Below are positions 7,809-16,980 of a DNA stretch of 32,553 nucleotides, piece by piece. Below the pieces are notes generated by a model. That model did not search any database and had not been told where the DNA came from. It was given only the letters and a program-made list of their open reading frames with translations. A program made the position numbers and the translations under genes. Origin of the DNA: Treponema sp. (lineage in GTDB: Bacteria > Spirochaetota > Spirochaetia > Treponematales > Breznakiellaceae); assembly GCA_009777995.1 (NCBI GenBank), contig WRKT01000028.1, positions 1 to 32,553 of the forward strand, in the 5' to 3' direction. Within the stretch, counting starts at the first letter, position 1. Every line of letters starts with the position of its first letter.

Positions 7809-9758
7809 TTACCCGAAGATATACTTTGCCATTGTGCTGAAAAGGATGTCTGCATCAATGGGCTTACCAAGATGATCATTCATCCCGGCAGCAATGCATT
7901 TCTCGATATCCTCACGGAAGACATTGGCTGTCATTGCAACTATTGGAATCTGCTTCGCAGACTCCATAGCCCTAATAGCTTTGGTGGCCATAAAACCGTC
8001 CATTTCGGGCATCTGAACGTCCATCAGAATCAGCTTATACTTACCCGGGTTTTCCTTGAACATTGACACCGCAATTTTCCCGTCTTCTGCAAAGTCAATC
8101 TTAACATTGGTTTTTTCAAGTATTGCTTCCAGGATCTCTCTATTAATCTCGTTATCCTCGGCTGCAAGAATGGTCAAGCCTGAAAAATCATACTCATCGA
8201 CTGCCTTCTTCTTCTTTTGTTCAATGAAGATGCTGTCGGTATCAAGCCCCATACATTTATTAAGGGCATTAATTATCATCGACGGGAAAACAGGCTTTGG
8301 AATAAAGTGCTTAATCCCTGCGGAGATCGCCTCGTTCTCTATAGTGCTTAGGTCATCAGCCGATACAAGGATTATCATGGCATCATCACCTGCAATCTCT
8401 TTAATTCTTCTCGTAAGGGTAATCCCGTCCATTTCGGGCATTTTTAGATCAACAAAGAAAACATTGTATGGAAGATTTCCTGATCTCTCGATCATTTCAA
8501 GAGCTTCTTTTCCGCTCGAGGCCACATCACAGGGTAAGTTCAAAGATTCCATTATATGGGAATAATAGGCGGTCATTTCATCCGAATCATCAACAGCAAG
8601 AATCTTAATATCTTCCCTGTTAATTTTAAGACTGAACTCGTAGGACGATTTCTCACTGCCCTTCTGTAAAACAATCGTAAAAATAAACTTTGAACCCTTT
8701 CCCTGCTCAGACTCGACCCAAATACTGCCGCCCATAAGCTCGACAATGCGCTTTGATATTACAAGGCCAAGCCCCGTACCTCCGAATTTGTGGGAAATAC
8801 TGCTGTCTGCCTGCCCGTAGGAAGTAAAAAGCCGTGCCTTCTGATCTTCGGAAATCCCTATGCCTGAATCTGCAACTTCAATTCTCAGAGTTATATCATC
8901 ATCAATCTCTTCTATCTTAAAGACACTGATAATCACCTTACCCAACTCAGGGGTGAACTTTACTGCATTCGTAAGCAAATTTGTTATAACCTGGGACAGC
9001 CTAAGCTCATCACCGCATACGGAAAGGGGAACATCCTTTTCAAGCTTAACCACCAGGCTCTGTTTCTTCGCCTCTGAGCGAATATTTACCACCTGGATTA
9101 TATTCATCAGCATTTTTTCAAGATTAAAATCGCCCGAAAGAAGTTCAAACTTATCCGCTTCGATTTTTGACATATCAAGTATGTCATTCAATATACCAAG
9201 GAGATGATCAGAGGCATTCTTCGCCCTTTCAAGACAGCTTTTGATTCTTTTTAGGTCTTCAGTGTCCATTGCCATGCTTAACATACCAATTATGGCATTA
9301 AGGGGAGTGCGAATCTCATGACTCATCCTTGAAATAAACTCACCCTTTGCAGCCGAGGCCTTATGAGCTTCAGCCTCCGAGGCAATCATGGTCAGGTGAA
9401 TGTCCAAACGTCTTAGTAAAAGCTCGCTATAAAAAGGCTTATGTATATAATCCAGGGCCCCAAGATTAAGGCCTCCCATTTCACTGTTCGGGTCAATCCT
9501 TGCACTCATAAAAATTACAGGAATATCTTTGAACCTTTCTTCTGCCTTTAGCTTCCGAATAGCCTCGTATCCGTCCATTTCGGGCATATCCACATCCAAA
9601 AGGATCAGATCGGGAGTAATGCGCTCAAGAAGCTCGAACATCTTGGCTGCCGAAAGCACGGGAAATACCCGATATAAGGACTTTAATATCTGCCTGCAGG
9701 CAGTCAGGCTTGCACTATTATCGTCAACTATGATTATGGTTTTCAGCCCTTCCATCAT
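7809..9758 (-). CDS. soluble hybrid histidine kinase, REC-HisKA-HATPase-REC-REC
   Basis: A 649-residue cytoplasmic kinase without membrane segments. Domains in order: receiver 1 (about 5-125, VDD at 11-13, D55 in LLDVDMPEMDGY, K107); HisKA with phospho-His147 in SHEIRTPLNA; ATPase with N-box around 260-268, DSGIGIS (297-303) and GGTGLGL (326-332); receiver 2 (385-500, D437, K488); receiver 3 (528-647, D580 in LMDVQMPEMDGF, K632). Input comes through the N-terminal receiver instead of a sensor domain, so another kinase probably activates it. The divergent HPt gene is the natural phosphotransfer partner. TATAAT on the minus strand at 9770-9765 puts the transcript start at the A of the first ATG, so the mRNA should be leaderless; no Shine-Dalgarno is visible. 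Confidence 0.95.
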   Translation of the reverse strand: MMEGLKTIIIVDDNSASLTACRQILKSLYRVFPVLSAAKMFELLERITPDLILLDVDMPEMDGYEAIRKLKAEERFKDIPVIFMSARIDPNSEMGGLNLGALDYIHKPFYSELLLRRLDIHLTMIASEAEAHKASAAKGEFISRMSHEIRTPLNAIIGMLSMAMDTEDLKRIKSCLERAKNASDHLLGILNDILDMSKIEADKFELLSGDFNLEKMLMNIIQVVNIRSEAKKQSLVVKLEKDVPLSVCGDELRLSQVITNLLTNAVKFTPELGKVIISVFKIEEIDDDITLRIEVADSGIGISEDQKARLFTSYGQADSSISHKFGGTGLGLVISKRIVELMGGSIWVESEQGKGSKFIFTIVLQKGSEKSSYEFSLKINREDIKILAVDDSDEMTAYYSHIMESLNLPCDVASSGKEALEMIERSGNLPYNVFFVDLKMPEMDGITLTRRIKEIAGDDAMIILVSADDLSTIENEAISAGIKHFIPKPVFPSMIINALNKCMGLDTDSIFIEQKKKKAVDEYDFSGLTILAAEDNEINREILEAILEKTNVKIDFAEDGKIAVSMFKENPGKYKLILMDVQMPEMDGFMATKAIRAMESAKQIPIVAMTANVFREDIEKCIAAGMNDHLGKPIDADILFSTMAKYIFG

Positions 9759-9764
9759 TCATAT

Positions 9765-9770
9765 ATTATA
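9765..9770 (-). promoter_or_regulatory. -10 element giving a leaderless hybrid kinase mRNA
   Basis: The minus strand reads TATAAT at 9770-9765. With usual spacing, +1 falls on 9758, the first base of the ATG. The -35 region is AT-rich without a good match. No purine-rich ribosome site lies between the -10 and the start. Confidence 0.5.
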
Positions 9771-9853
9771 GTATATAAATGATTTTTTTTTAAGCCGGCA
9801 GTTGCTTCCACCCTCTTAGCTATGTTATTCTGATTAAGGAATGGAGGAAATGG

Positions 9854-10219
9854 ATGGAAATCAATATTCCGGGCATAGATGCAGAAAAGGCCTTGGATCT
9901 TTACGATGATGATTTTGATATTTTCCTGATGGTTCTGCGCTCCTATGCAGCAAACACTCCCATGGTTCTGGACAGACTAAGAAGTGTATCTGCGGAAACA
10001 TTGGCCGACTATGCAGCAAATGTGCACGGCGTAAAAGGTACAAGCGCAAACATAGGAGCCGAAGAATTAAGAAAGGCAGCCCTAAAGCAAGAGGGCCTTG
10101 CAAAGGCAGGCGACCTATCCTCAGTACTTTCTAATAATAATACTTTCCTAAGCGATGCAGATACCCTTTTAAAAAACATTAATAAATGGCTGGAAGAATA
10201 TGATAGCGAGGATAAATAA
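9854..10219 (+). CDS. histidine phosphotransfer (HPt) protein
   Basis: A stand-alone 121-residue helical HPt protein. The phospho-accepting histidine is H58 in the characteristic [13 protein letters not shown]; the helix before it ([21 protein letters not shown]) and the paired helix after it give the four-helix-bundle pattern. HPt proteins carry phosphate between a hybrid kinase receiver and a final receiver. GGAGGA sits 5 bases before the ATG. The TAA stop overlaps the ATG of the next gene by one base (TAATG), so the receptor fused to a receiver is translated from the same mRNA. Divergent from a kinase with three receivers, it is well placed to be the middle step of a relay. Confidence 0.92.
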   Translation: MEINIPGIDAEKALDLYDDDFDIFLMVLRSYAANTPMVLDRLRSVSAETLADYAANVHGVKGTSANIGAEELRKAALKQEGLAKAGDLSSVLSNNNTFLSDADTLLKNINKWLEEYDSEDK

Positions 10220-12462
10220 TGAAGCAGGAAAATCACGAGAAGCATATCGGACTAAACATAAAATTAACCGGGATATATACCATTTTTTTCCTGATTGCAG
10301 TTGCAATTTTCCTTTTCTCCGGCGCCCGTGCAATTCAAACTTCCAGCTTAGAGACCACCGCTATAATGGGATACGAAAAATTAAACAGTGATATCATCCA
10401 CCTGGAGAATGAAATAAGAAGAGAGTTTGGCCAACTAAGGCTTATAGGCAATGACCTTGTGGACGAGAGGGGCATTTCCATAAGAAACAGGTATGAGCCT
10501 GTGGACAGACTTGGCAGACAGCTTGGCATAGTTGCAACCATCTTTGTAAGAGAAGGCGATGATTATCGCAGGATAAACACAAGCATCACTGACGATTCGG
10601 GAAGCCGTGCAGTGGATACCTTCCTTGGAACAGGGAGCATGGCATATCCGTCAATACAGGCAGGTGGAGAATACTCAGGGCCCGCTATAATTCTTGGCAA
10701 TGAGTATCTGACAAAGTATAGGCCTATCTTTGCCGCTGACAATAGATCAGTAATCGGGATTTTATTTATTGGCAAGGAAATAACAACCATCGAAAGAATT
10801 ATTTCAGATAATGTTCAAGAGCAGATTCTTATGATGGCGATAATTGCCCTTGGAGTTCTTCTTGCATCAATTATTACAAATATTATCAGCCTTAGAATCA
10901 TTTTAATAAAGCCAATTCGTTTTGCAACCCAAATGCTAAAGGAAATCTCGGAGGGGGAAGGAGACCTTACAAAACAGCTATTAATTTCAAGCAGTGATGA
11001 AATCGGCATACTTGCCTTCTTCTTTAATAAGACCTTTGGAAACATCAAAGACCTTATCGGGATAATTAAAAACAAGGTCAATGCGCTTACAAATACAAGC
11101 TTTGAGCTTTCTGCAAACATGGAAAAAACCACCGAAGCCATCGATCAGATCACTTACAATATGGACACAATGAAAGAGTTAGTCGATCAGCAGGAGCATA
11201 AGGCAGTTGAAGCAGATAAGGCCGTTGAATCCATAAAGGGCAGCATAGATAACTTAAATATGCTTATAGCAGAGCAATCCGAGAGCGTAAATACATCCTC
11301 ATCTGCAATTGAGGAAATGACAGCAAATATCCATTCAGTAACGCAAACCTTGATTGCAAATAATAAGAATGTTGATAACCTAATGGAAGCATCTGAAAAC
11401 GGGAAAAGTGGACTGCTTGTCGTTGCAGAGAAGATACAGGAGATTGCAAAAAGCTCAGAGGGCCTCCTTGAAATTAACTCTGTAATGGAAAACATCGCAA
11501 GTCAGACAAACCTGCTTTCGATGAATGCCGCAATTGAAGCGGCTCATGCAGGTGAATCGGGAAGGGGCTTTGCAGTTGTAGCAGCAGAAATCAGAAAACT
11601 CGCTGAATCGTCGGAGAAGCAGTCAAAAACCACAGCAAACATGCTGAAACAGATCAAGACCTTAATTGACAGCATCACAAAGTCCTCCGATGATGTCCTT
11701 GCGCGCTTTGAGGCAATAGACACAGGGGTTAAAACGGTCTCCCAACACGAGCATAATATCCGCAACGCAATGGAAGAGCAGGAAGTTGGCGGAAGGCAAA
11801 TCTTAGAATCCATCGGCCGCTTAAAGGAGATCACAGTATCTGTTAAAAACGGCTCTGCCAGCATGTCCGAATCGGGCAATGATCTAATCAAGCAAACCCA
11901 TGAGTTTATCAAGATAAGCGATCAGGTCCTCGAAGGAATGAACGATATAGTAAGCGGCGCAATGGTGGAAATTAAAACCGCAATACATCATGTAGAAGAA
12001 ATGAGTGTCGAGAACAATAAAAACTTCACAGAGTTAAAAGGCGAAACAGAAAAGTTCAAGGTCTCAACCGGCTTAGAAAAGAAGAAGGTCCTTATTGTCG
12101 ATGATGATGTCACCCATCTTACCGCAACAAGGGGCATGCTGGAAGGCGAGTTTGATGTAGTCACAACAAAATCAGGACACGATGCCCTGATGCTCTTCTT
12201 CCAGGGCCTTGACCCCGACTTCATCTTACTTGACCTTATTATGCCCAACATGGACGGCTGGGTAACCTACGGAAGGATAAAGGCAATAAGCGATCTGCAT
12301 ACGGTCCCGATTGCCTTCTTTACGTCCTCCGATGATCCTGAGCATATTAATCGTGCAAAAACGATGGGAGCTGTGGATTTCATTAATAAGCCCACTAAAA
12401 AGAGCGAATTAATTGAAAGAATTAACCGGCATATTAAGGTGAAGCAAAACGCCGATAATTAA
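10219..12462 (+). CDS. methyl-accepting chemotaxis receptor with C-terminal receiver (Cache-HAMP-MCP-REC)
   Basis: A 747-residue transmembrane receptor. Helix 1 at about 17-37; periplasmic single-Cache-like domain 40-200 with the typical [19 protein letters not shown] run (about 153-171) and VIGILFIG (178-185); helix 2 at 204-230; HAMP 230-285; coiled-coil signalling domain 285-610 with the conserved hairpin tip [19 protein letters not shown] (428-446). A flexible join leads to a complete receiver (623-740): VDDD 627-630, D672 in [13 protein letters not shown]724 in INKP. Most chemoreceptors end after the coiled coil; the receiver allows phosphorylation of the receptor itself. Start overlaps the HPt stop by one base. 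A secreted-protein gene follows after 3 bases. Confidence 0.95.
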   Translation: MKQENHEKHIGLNIKLTGIYTIFFLIAVAIFLFSGARAIQTSSLETTAIMGYEKLNSDIIHLENEIRREFGQLRLIGNDLVDERGISIRNRYEPVDRLGRQLGIVATIFVREGDDYRRINTSITDDSGSRAVDTFLGTGSMAYPSIQAGGEYSGPAIILGNEYLTKYRPIFAADNRSVIGILFIGKEITTIERIISDNVQEQILMMAIIALGVLLASIITNIISLRIILIKPIRFATQMLKEISEGEGDLTKQLLISSSDEIGILAFFFNKTFGNIKDLIGIIKNKVNALTNTSFELSANMEKTTEAIDQITYNMDTMKELVDQQEHKAVEADKAVESIKGSIDNLNMLIAEQSESVNTSSSAIEEMTANIHSVTQTLIANNKNVDNLMEASENGKSGLLVVAEKIQEIAKSSEGLLEINSVMENIASQTNLLSMNAAIEAAHAGESGRGFAVVAAEIRKLAESSEKQSKTTANMLKQIKTLIDSITKSSDDVLARFEAIDTGVKTVSQHEHNIRNAMEEQEVGGRQILESIGRLKEITVSVKNGSASMSESGNDLIKQTHEFIKISDQVLEGMNDIVSGAMVEIKTAIHHVEEMSVENNKNFTELKGETEKFKVSTGLEKKKVLIVDDDVTHLTATRGMLEGEFDVVTTKSGHDALMLFFQGLDPDFILLDLIMPNMDGWVTYGRIKAISDLHTVPIAFFTSSDDPEHINRAKTMGAVDFINKPTKKSELIERINRHIKVKQNADN

Positions 12463-12465
12463 GAA

Positions 12466-13170
12466 GTGAAGAAGTATTCTTTCCTTTTTTTCATATTGAT
12501 GGTCTCCATTATGATCCCTCCCCTGCTCCAAGCCCAGGCTGTACTCAGGGGCAGGGTGAGGGTGGAGTTTGAGCCTATTTACGGCGGCTATATCGATGTA
12601 GTTTACCCCCTGGACATGGAAGGCGCCTCCCGGCGTGCTTTAGAGGAAGCCTCGATGTTTTTTGCCGCTCAGATCTACGGCTGGTCCTTCCATTACGATA
12701 TTGGAGAGAGGGCAAGGGGAATCGATGAGGAGTTTACCCTTACCCCCCTTGGGGAGATTTATTGGGGTGATCCTGCCTTCCATGTAACCCATGCCTATAT
12801 GGACTCAAATGTCATGAATCCCGTCCTCTCTGTATGGATGGACTATAGACCAAGGGAATACCAGCAAAGAAGGCTTGAAATGTGGGCGATGGGCAATGTA
12901 AGACCCATTCAGGGCACAGGCTACGGTCCCTACGGTAATCCGCATCTTGTATCAACCTGGCTTGAAATAAAAAGAGAGGCTCTTGAGGATGCAGCAAGGG
13001 CCGCCGTCAGGGCAATGCTTCAGGGTCAGGAGCGTAACAGGCCAAAGGAAGTACGCGGCCTTATAGCCCTCGAGAACTTTCCTTCATATCACATTGATGC
13101 AGGCCGCTGGGCCTGCCAAGCCCGTTTCAGGGTGATAATCGAAGAAATTATCCCCTTCGCAGCCCATTAA
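12466..13170 (+). CDS. secreted protein of unknown function in the receptor operon
   Basis: A 234-residue protein beginning at GTG 12466, three bases after the receptor stop codon. Residues 1-24 form a signal peptide (MKK, hydrophobic stretch, LLQAQA), so it should be periplasmic or outer-membrane associated. The mature part has a helical region EGASRRALEEASMFFAAQIYGW, many aromatic residues and Arg, and a C-terminal helix-strand block (EALEDAARAAVRAMLQGQ, then FRVIIEEIIPF). No lipobox and only one Cys. I recognise no domain. Its tight coupling to HPt and chemoreceptor genes suggests it helps the periplasmic sensing domain, perhaps as a binding protein, but that is guilt by association only. 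Confidence 0.75.
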   Translation: MKKYSFLFFILMVSIMIPPLLQAQAVLRGRVRVEFEPIYGGYIDVVYPLDMEGASRRALEEASMFFAAQIYGWSFHYDIGERARGIDEEFTLTPLGEIYWGDPAFHVTHAYMDSNVMNPVLSVWMDYRPREYQQRRLEMWAMGNVRPIQGTGYGPYGNPHLVSTWLEIKREALEDAARAAVRAMLQGQERNRPKEVRGLIALENFPSYHIDAGRWACQARFRVIIEEIIPFAAH

Positions 13171-13179
13171 TCCCCGGGA

Positions 13180-14085
13180 TTATCTTTCGACAGGGCCCCC
13201 TGCCCAAACCCAATTAGGCCATGAGCCGTTATAATTAAGGACACGCTGGGGCCAGCCCATAATATCAATAAGAATGAAATATACCATCGAGGTCCTTGTA
13301 CCTCCGCTGCAATGGACTATAATCTTGGCATCCCGGGGTATATCCCTAAAAAGATCCTCATAATACAGCCTTGGGAAGTGCATGCCTGTACTCAGATCAA
13401 GGAAATCATCAGGATACCTGAAGGGAATTGCACTCGGAATCCTCCCTGCGTCCCATTCGCCCTGGGTTCTTACATCCAAAATAACCCAATCGGGGCTTAG
13501 ATGGGCATTCATTACATCCCTGAAATCGGCCCTGACATTGCTAACATTCGTTCTGCCGACATAGGTCCTTGCAGGTCTTGGGGCTGCAGGGGTATTGCCA
13601 ACAGTTCCGCCTGCGGCCAGCCATGCTCTGGTTCCACCCTCAAGTATCCTTACATCCTTATGGCCGTATGCGAGAAGATTCCATGCAATGCGTGTTCCCC
13701 ACAAACTATTATTATCGCAGTAGGTAATCACTGTTGTACTATTATCAATGCCGTGCGCTCCGAGAACAGCCTCATGAACTTCCTTAATTTCAATATCAAA
13801 GACATTTCCTTCAAAATCACGGTATAAAGAGTCCCTTGCTATCCAAATAGCCCCGGGTATTACCTGGTTCGGCTGTTCGGAGAAATCAACCACAACAACA
13901 TTATCCTGCTGCATAAGCTCTACAAGCTCAGAAACGGTTACCCATCTTTCGGGGAATGCTCTTTGGCCTGTATCTCTTGGGATGACTGTAATGGTTGGGG
14001 TGCCGGCAGTTGGCCTGTTACAGCTCATCAGTAATGCAAGCAAAATAGACACAATTAATACGGGAAACAGCACAGTTTTTTTCAT
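13180..14085 (-). CDS. lipoprotein with two rhodanese domains
   Basis: A 301-residue putative lipid-anchored sulfurtransferase. The signal peptide ends in a lipobox-like LLMSC (C22). Two rhodanese domains follow: about 45-165 with C123 in VITYCDNNSLWGTR, and 185-300 with C259 in the active-site loop VHCSGGTRTSMVY; ILDVRTQGEWDAGRIPSAI is the classic domain-opening block. Both domains keep a loop cysteine, whereas in many tandem rhodaneses only the second does. The start is ATG 14085: GGAGGTGAT lies directly before it, and the in-frame TTG at 14097 precedes that ribosome site and cannot be the start. Exported rhodaneses handle thiosulfate or persulfide sulfur; the substrate is unknown. It is divergent from a hybrid kinase. 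Confidence 0.9.
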   Translation of the reverse strand: MKKTVLFPVLIVSILLALLMSCNRPTAGTPTITVIPRDTGQRAFPERWVTVSELVELMQQDNVVVVDFSEQPNQVIPGAIWIARDSLYRDFEGNVFDIEIKEVHEAVLGAHGIDNSTTVITYCDNNSLWGTRIAWNLLAYGHKDVRILEGGTRAWLAAGGTVGNTPAAPRPARTYVGRTNVSNVRADFRDVMNAHLSPDWVILDVRTQGEWDAGRIPSAIPFRYPDDFLDLSTGMHFPRLYYEDLFRDIPRDAKIIVHCSGGTRTSMVYFILIDIMGWPQRVLNYNGSWPNWVWAGGPVER

Positions 14086-14136
14086 AATCACCTCCAAATC
14101 TGCCGACTCTTAAATTATAAGTTCCGGAAGGGGGTA

Positions 14137-15798
14137 TTGTCCAGTAAGAAGGAATCAATATATATTAAATTAATGAAAAATATACGAATTGCGACATTAA
14201 TTAAGATCATAATCCCCATATATTTGCTCTGTGCTGTCGTAATTTTCTTAAGCTTCTATACATATAACTCGGCAATTAATGAAAGAAACACCATTTTACA
14301 CAGAACTCTTGAAGGACTTGGAGGCGCCCTGGTTTTTCAGGCGACTCCTGCCCTGAATAATGCCGAAGCAAGATCAGAATCAATGTATATTTTGCTTATT
14401 TTTGTAATAAGTATCAGCGTATTAATAACATTAATATCCCTTTTCATAATCACCTATAAACTCCTGCCAATAAGAAATCTTGTAAACACAGCTACAGAAT
14501 TGTCAAAGGTAGATATAGAAGAAAATAACCTGGCAATACCAAATGATGAGCTCGGCTTTCTTACAAAAGAGCTTGCCCATAAAATAAAGAGCCTTGATGC
14601 GAACATGAAACTATTGGAAGAAGCCGTTGAAAAGGCCAATGCTGCAAGCAATGCAAAAAGTGATTTTCTGTCTGCGATGAGCCATGAGATTCGTACCCCG
14701 ATGAATGCCATTATTGGCATGACAGCAATAGCAAAAAAAGAAAGTGATCCCGAACGCATTAATTATGCTCTTGATAGGATAGAAACTGCTTCTACACATT
14801 TGCTGGGTGTTATTAACGATATTCTTGACATATCGAAAATAGAGCTAAGTAAAATGGAACTTTCCTTTATTAATTTTGATTTCACTAAAATGATAGACAG
14901 GGTATGCAATGTAGCTACAACGAAGATGCTGGAAAAGGGACAGCATTTTATAGTTGATATTGATCCTGAAATACCAAAAATACTTTACGGTGATGATCAT
15001 CGTTTAGCGCAGGTGATTGTTAACCTGCTGTCAAATGCAAGCAAGTTTACCCCCGAAAACGGAAATATATCTCTTAATGCGAAATTACTAAGTACTGAAT
15101 ATCATGAATGTATTTTAGAAATGCAAGTAAAAGATTCAGGAATAGGAATCGCAAAAGAAGAGATGGGAAATTTATTTTTAAAGTTTCATCAGGCGGAGGC
15201 AGGCATCTCACGCAAGTTTGGCGGGACAGGACTTGGACTATCCATTTCCAAGAGCATAATAGAAATGATGGGCGGCGAAATCCGGGTGGAGTCCGAGCCG
15301 GGAAAGGGCTCGATTTTCATTTTTACAGTAACACTTGGTATCGTTGAGAACCCGGGAGCTGTACAAGATCTTGAAAACAGTTCGGATTCAAAATCCTATA
15401 ACGAAGATATAGATTTTGCAGGAAAACATATATTACTTGTTGATGATGTTGATATAAACCTTGAGATTGCCTGTGCCCTGCTTGAACCAACCGGAGTAAC
15501 AATAGACACCGCGTTAAGCGGAAACGAAGCCATTGACTCAATCAAAGCAAACCCGGGCCGCTACGATCTTATTTTCATGGACATTCAAATGCCCGGCATT
15601 GACGGAATGGAAACAACAAGACGAATTCGCACTCTCGGTACGCCTAACGCGGGAAGCGTTCCAATAATAGCCATGACGGCTAATGTGTTTAAAGAGGACA
15701 TCGAAAAATGCATTGAAGCAGGAATGAACGGTCATGTAGGAAAACCCATAAACATGGATGATGTTATAAGAGTTTTATCGCAGCATTTAAAAAATTAA
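14137..15798 (+). CDS. membrane hybrid histidine kinase, HAMP-HisKA-HATPase-REC
   Basis: A 553-residue kinase. Two membrane helices (about 21-41 and 83-107) bracket a periplasmic loop of only ~40 residues, too small for a usual ligand-binding domain. A HAMP-like linker (107-160) leads to HisKA with H183 in SHEIRTPMNA, an ATPase domain (N-box NLLSNASKF, DSGIGIA 333-339, GGTGLGL 362-368) and a receiver (VDD 435-437, D482 in FMDIQMPGIDG, K536). Kinase core and receiver closely resemble the soluble kinase at 7809-9758, suggesting duplication. TTG 14137 is chosen because GGAAGGGGG lies just before it; ATG 14176 is possible but lacks a near ribosome site. The single receiver needs an HPt partner, so it may feed the same relay. 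Confidence 0.92.
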   Translation: MSSKKESIYIKLMKNIRIATLIKIIIPIYLLCAVVIFLSFYTYNSAINERNTILHRTLEGLGGALVFQATPALNNAEARSESMYILLIFVISISVLITLISLFIITYKLLPIRNLVNTATELSKVDIEENNLAIPNDELGFLTKELAHKIKSLDANMKLLEEAVEKANAASNAKSDFLSAMSHEIRTPMNAIIGMTAIAKKESDPERINYALDRIETASTHLLGVINDILDISKIELSKMELSFINFDFTKMIDRVCNVATTKMLEKGQHFIVDIDPEIPKILYGDDHRLAQVIVNLLSNASKFTPENGNISLNAKLLSTEYHECILEMQVKDSGIGIAKEEMGNLFLKFHQAEAGISRKFGGTGLGLSISKSIIEMMGGEIRVESEPGKGSIFIFTVTLGIVENPGAVQDLENSSDSKSYNEDIDFAGKHILLVDDVDINLEIACALLEPTGVTIDTALSGNEAIDSIKANPGRYDLIFMDIQMPGIDGMETTRRIRTLGTPNAGSVPIIAMTANVFKEDIEKCIEAGMNGHVGKPINMDDVIRVLSQHLKN

Positions 15799-15802
15799 GC
15801 AA

Positions 15803-16960
15803 TTATTTTCCCACATCCCTTCCAAGATTAATCTTATTCGTAGAAAAATTATCAACACTCCTTGTCTTTTGAAAGAAGCGGGGCATTGCCTTTATCATCG
15901 AATCCCTTGAATAAAAGACATCATCTTTGGCAATGGGCAGGCTAACCGGCTGCCTTGTAAGCGAAGACTTATAGATTGCCATTATCAGCTCCATAGCAGA
16001 TCGCCCGTCATTGCCGTTAATTGCTAATTTTTCCTTACCTTCTATTGCCGCAAGAAAGTTAGAAATTTGTGCAGGGTGGCCCTCAAGGGGAATCGCAGGA
16101 ATCGAGTCGTAACGTCTCTGTAATGAATCGGCGGCCTCCCTGTTTTCCTCGGGGAAACCGTTGGGCAGGGCCCTGCTCGAAGCAGTCGCCCAGGGCACCG
16201 AAAGCCTGCCCTTCTCGGCCTGGAAGACAAGTTCCTGCAGCTCGTCGTGGTGCACAAGCGAAGCCGTTATTTGGGCAAGTAGCCCCGGATACTCAAGAAT
16301 TGCCATGCCAAGATCCTCGCATTCGGAATTGTCATGCCCCACATTGGTAATTATTGCAGTCACCCTCTGCGGCATTCCAAGCATCCACAGGAGCAGGTCA
16401 ATGTGATGCACCGCATGGCTTGTAACACAGCCACCGCACTCCCCTTCCCAGGTGCCCCTCCACCAAATATCGTAGTAATTGCCTCCCCTCCACCAGAGGG
16501 AGTTCGCAGCCGCATACAGGATCTTCCCTGCATCGCCACTTGCAATCATGGTTTTTACCCTTTGGTTCGGGGTCTTAAAGCGATTCTGTGCTACAGGAGA
16601 GAGAATTTTCCCGGTTTTTTCTGCGGCGGCTATCATTGCATCACATTCGGCTAAGCTTGGGGCCATAGGTTTTTCGACAAGGACATGCATTCCGGCCGTA
16701 AGAGCTTTTACTGCAGTTTCTGCATGGGTTGCAGGAGGAAGGCAGATGGAAACGGCGTCGATACCGCCTGCCGAAAGAGCATCATCAAATTCTTTAAACG
16801 CCCTTGCGTTTTTAAAACCTTTTTCCTTGATTAACTCTTCGGCCTTCTCGGGAAATACGTCGCAGACCGCCCTTACTTCACATCTATTTTTAAACTGCAA
16901 AAATGCATCCGCATGAACCTGAGCAATGGCACCTGCCCCGACTATCGCAATGCCTGTCAT
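15803..16960 (-). CDS. Gfo/Idh/MocA family NAD(P)-dependent oxidoreductase
   Basis: A 385-residue dehydrogenase of the glucose-fructose oxidoreductase/inositol dehydrogenase family. The N-terminal Rossmann fold has GAGAIAQ (8-14), and the catalytic lysine lies in the EKP motif (VEKPMA, K97). The second catalytic block, HHIDLLLWMLG (H185/H186 with D188), is followed by the C-terminal sheet domain. Family members oxidise or reduce hydroxyls on sugars, cyclitols and their acids; the exact substrate is not readable. AAGGAG lies 7 bases before the ATG. It is the last gene of the tctC-tctB-tctA-M24-like operon, 20 bases after the previous stop, so it probably acts on whatever that transporter imports. 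Its end is only 4 bases from the convergent kinase gene. Confidence 0.9.
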   Translation of the reverse strand: MTGIAIVGAGAIAQVHADAFLQFKNRCEVRAVCDVFPEKAEELIKEKGFKNARAFKEFDDALSAGGIDAVSICLPPATHAETAVKALTAGMHVLVEKPMAPSLAECDAMIAAAEKTGKILSPVAQNRFKTPNQRVKTMIASGDAGKILYAAANSLWWRGGNYYDIWWRGTWEGECGGCVTSHAVHHIDLLLWMLGMPQRVTAIITNVGHDNSECEDLGMAILEYPGLLAQITASLVHHDELQELVFQAEKGRLSVPWATASSRALPNGFPEENREAADSLQRRYDSIPAIPLEGHPAQISNFLAAIEGKEKLAINGNDGRSAMELIMAIYKSSLTRQPVSLPIAKDDVFYSRDSMIKAMPRFFQKTRSVDNFSTNKINLGRDVGK

Positions 16961-16980
16961 ATCAATCTCCTTATTAACCC

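Noticed and set aside
8056-9207. Long plus-strand open frames opposite the hybrid kinase
   Set aside because: Ser/Ile-rich antisense shadows of a clearly real, motif-complete kinase gene.
13164-13180. Short palindrome TAATCCCCGGGATTA between convergent genes as a terminator
   Set aside because: With only one base at its centre it cannot form a normal loop without opening the stem, and no T-run follows on either strand.
14086-14097. TTG 14097 as start of the rhodanese lipoprotein
   Set aside because: It precedes the GGAGGTGAT ribosome site that clearly serves ATG 14085, and it would put four extra residues, MEVI, before a perfect lipoprotein signal peptide.
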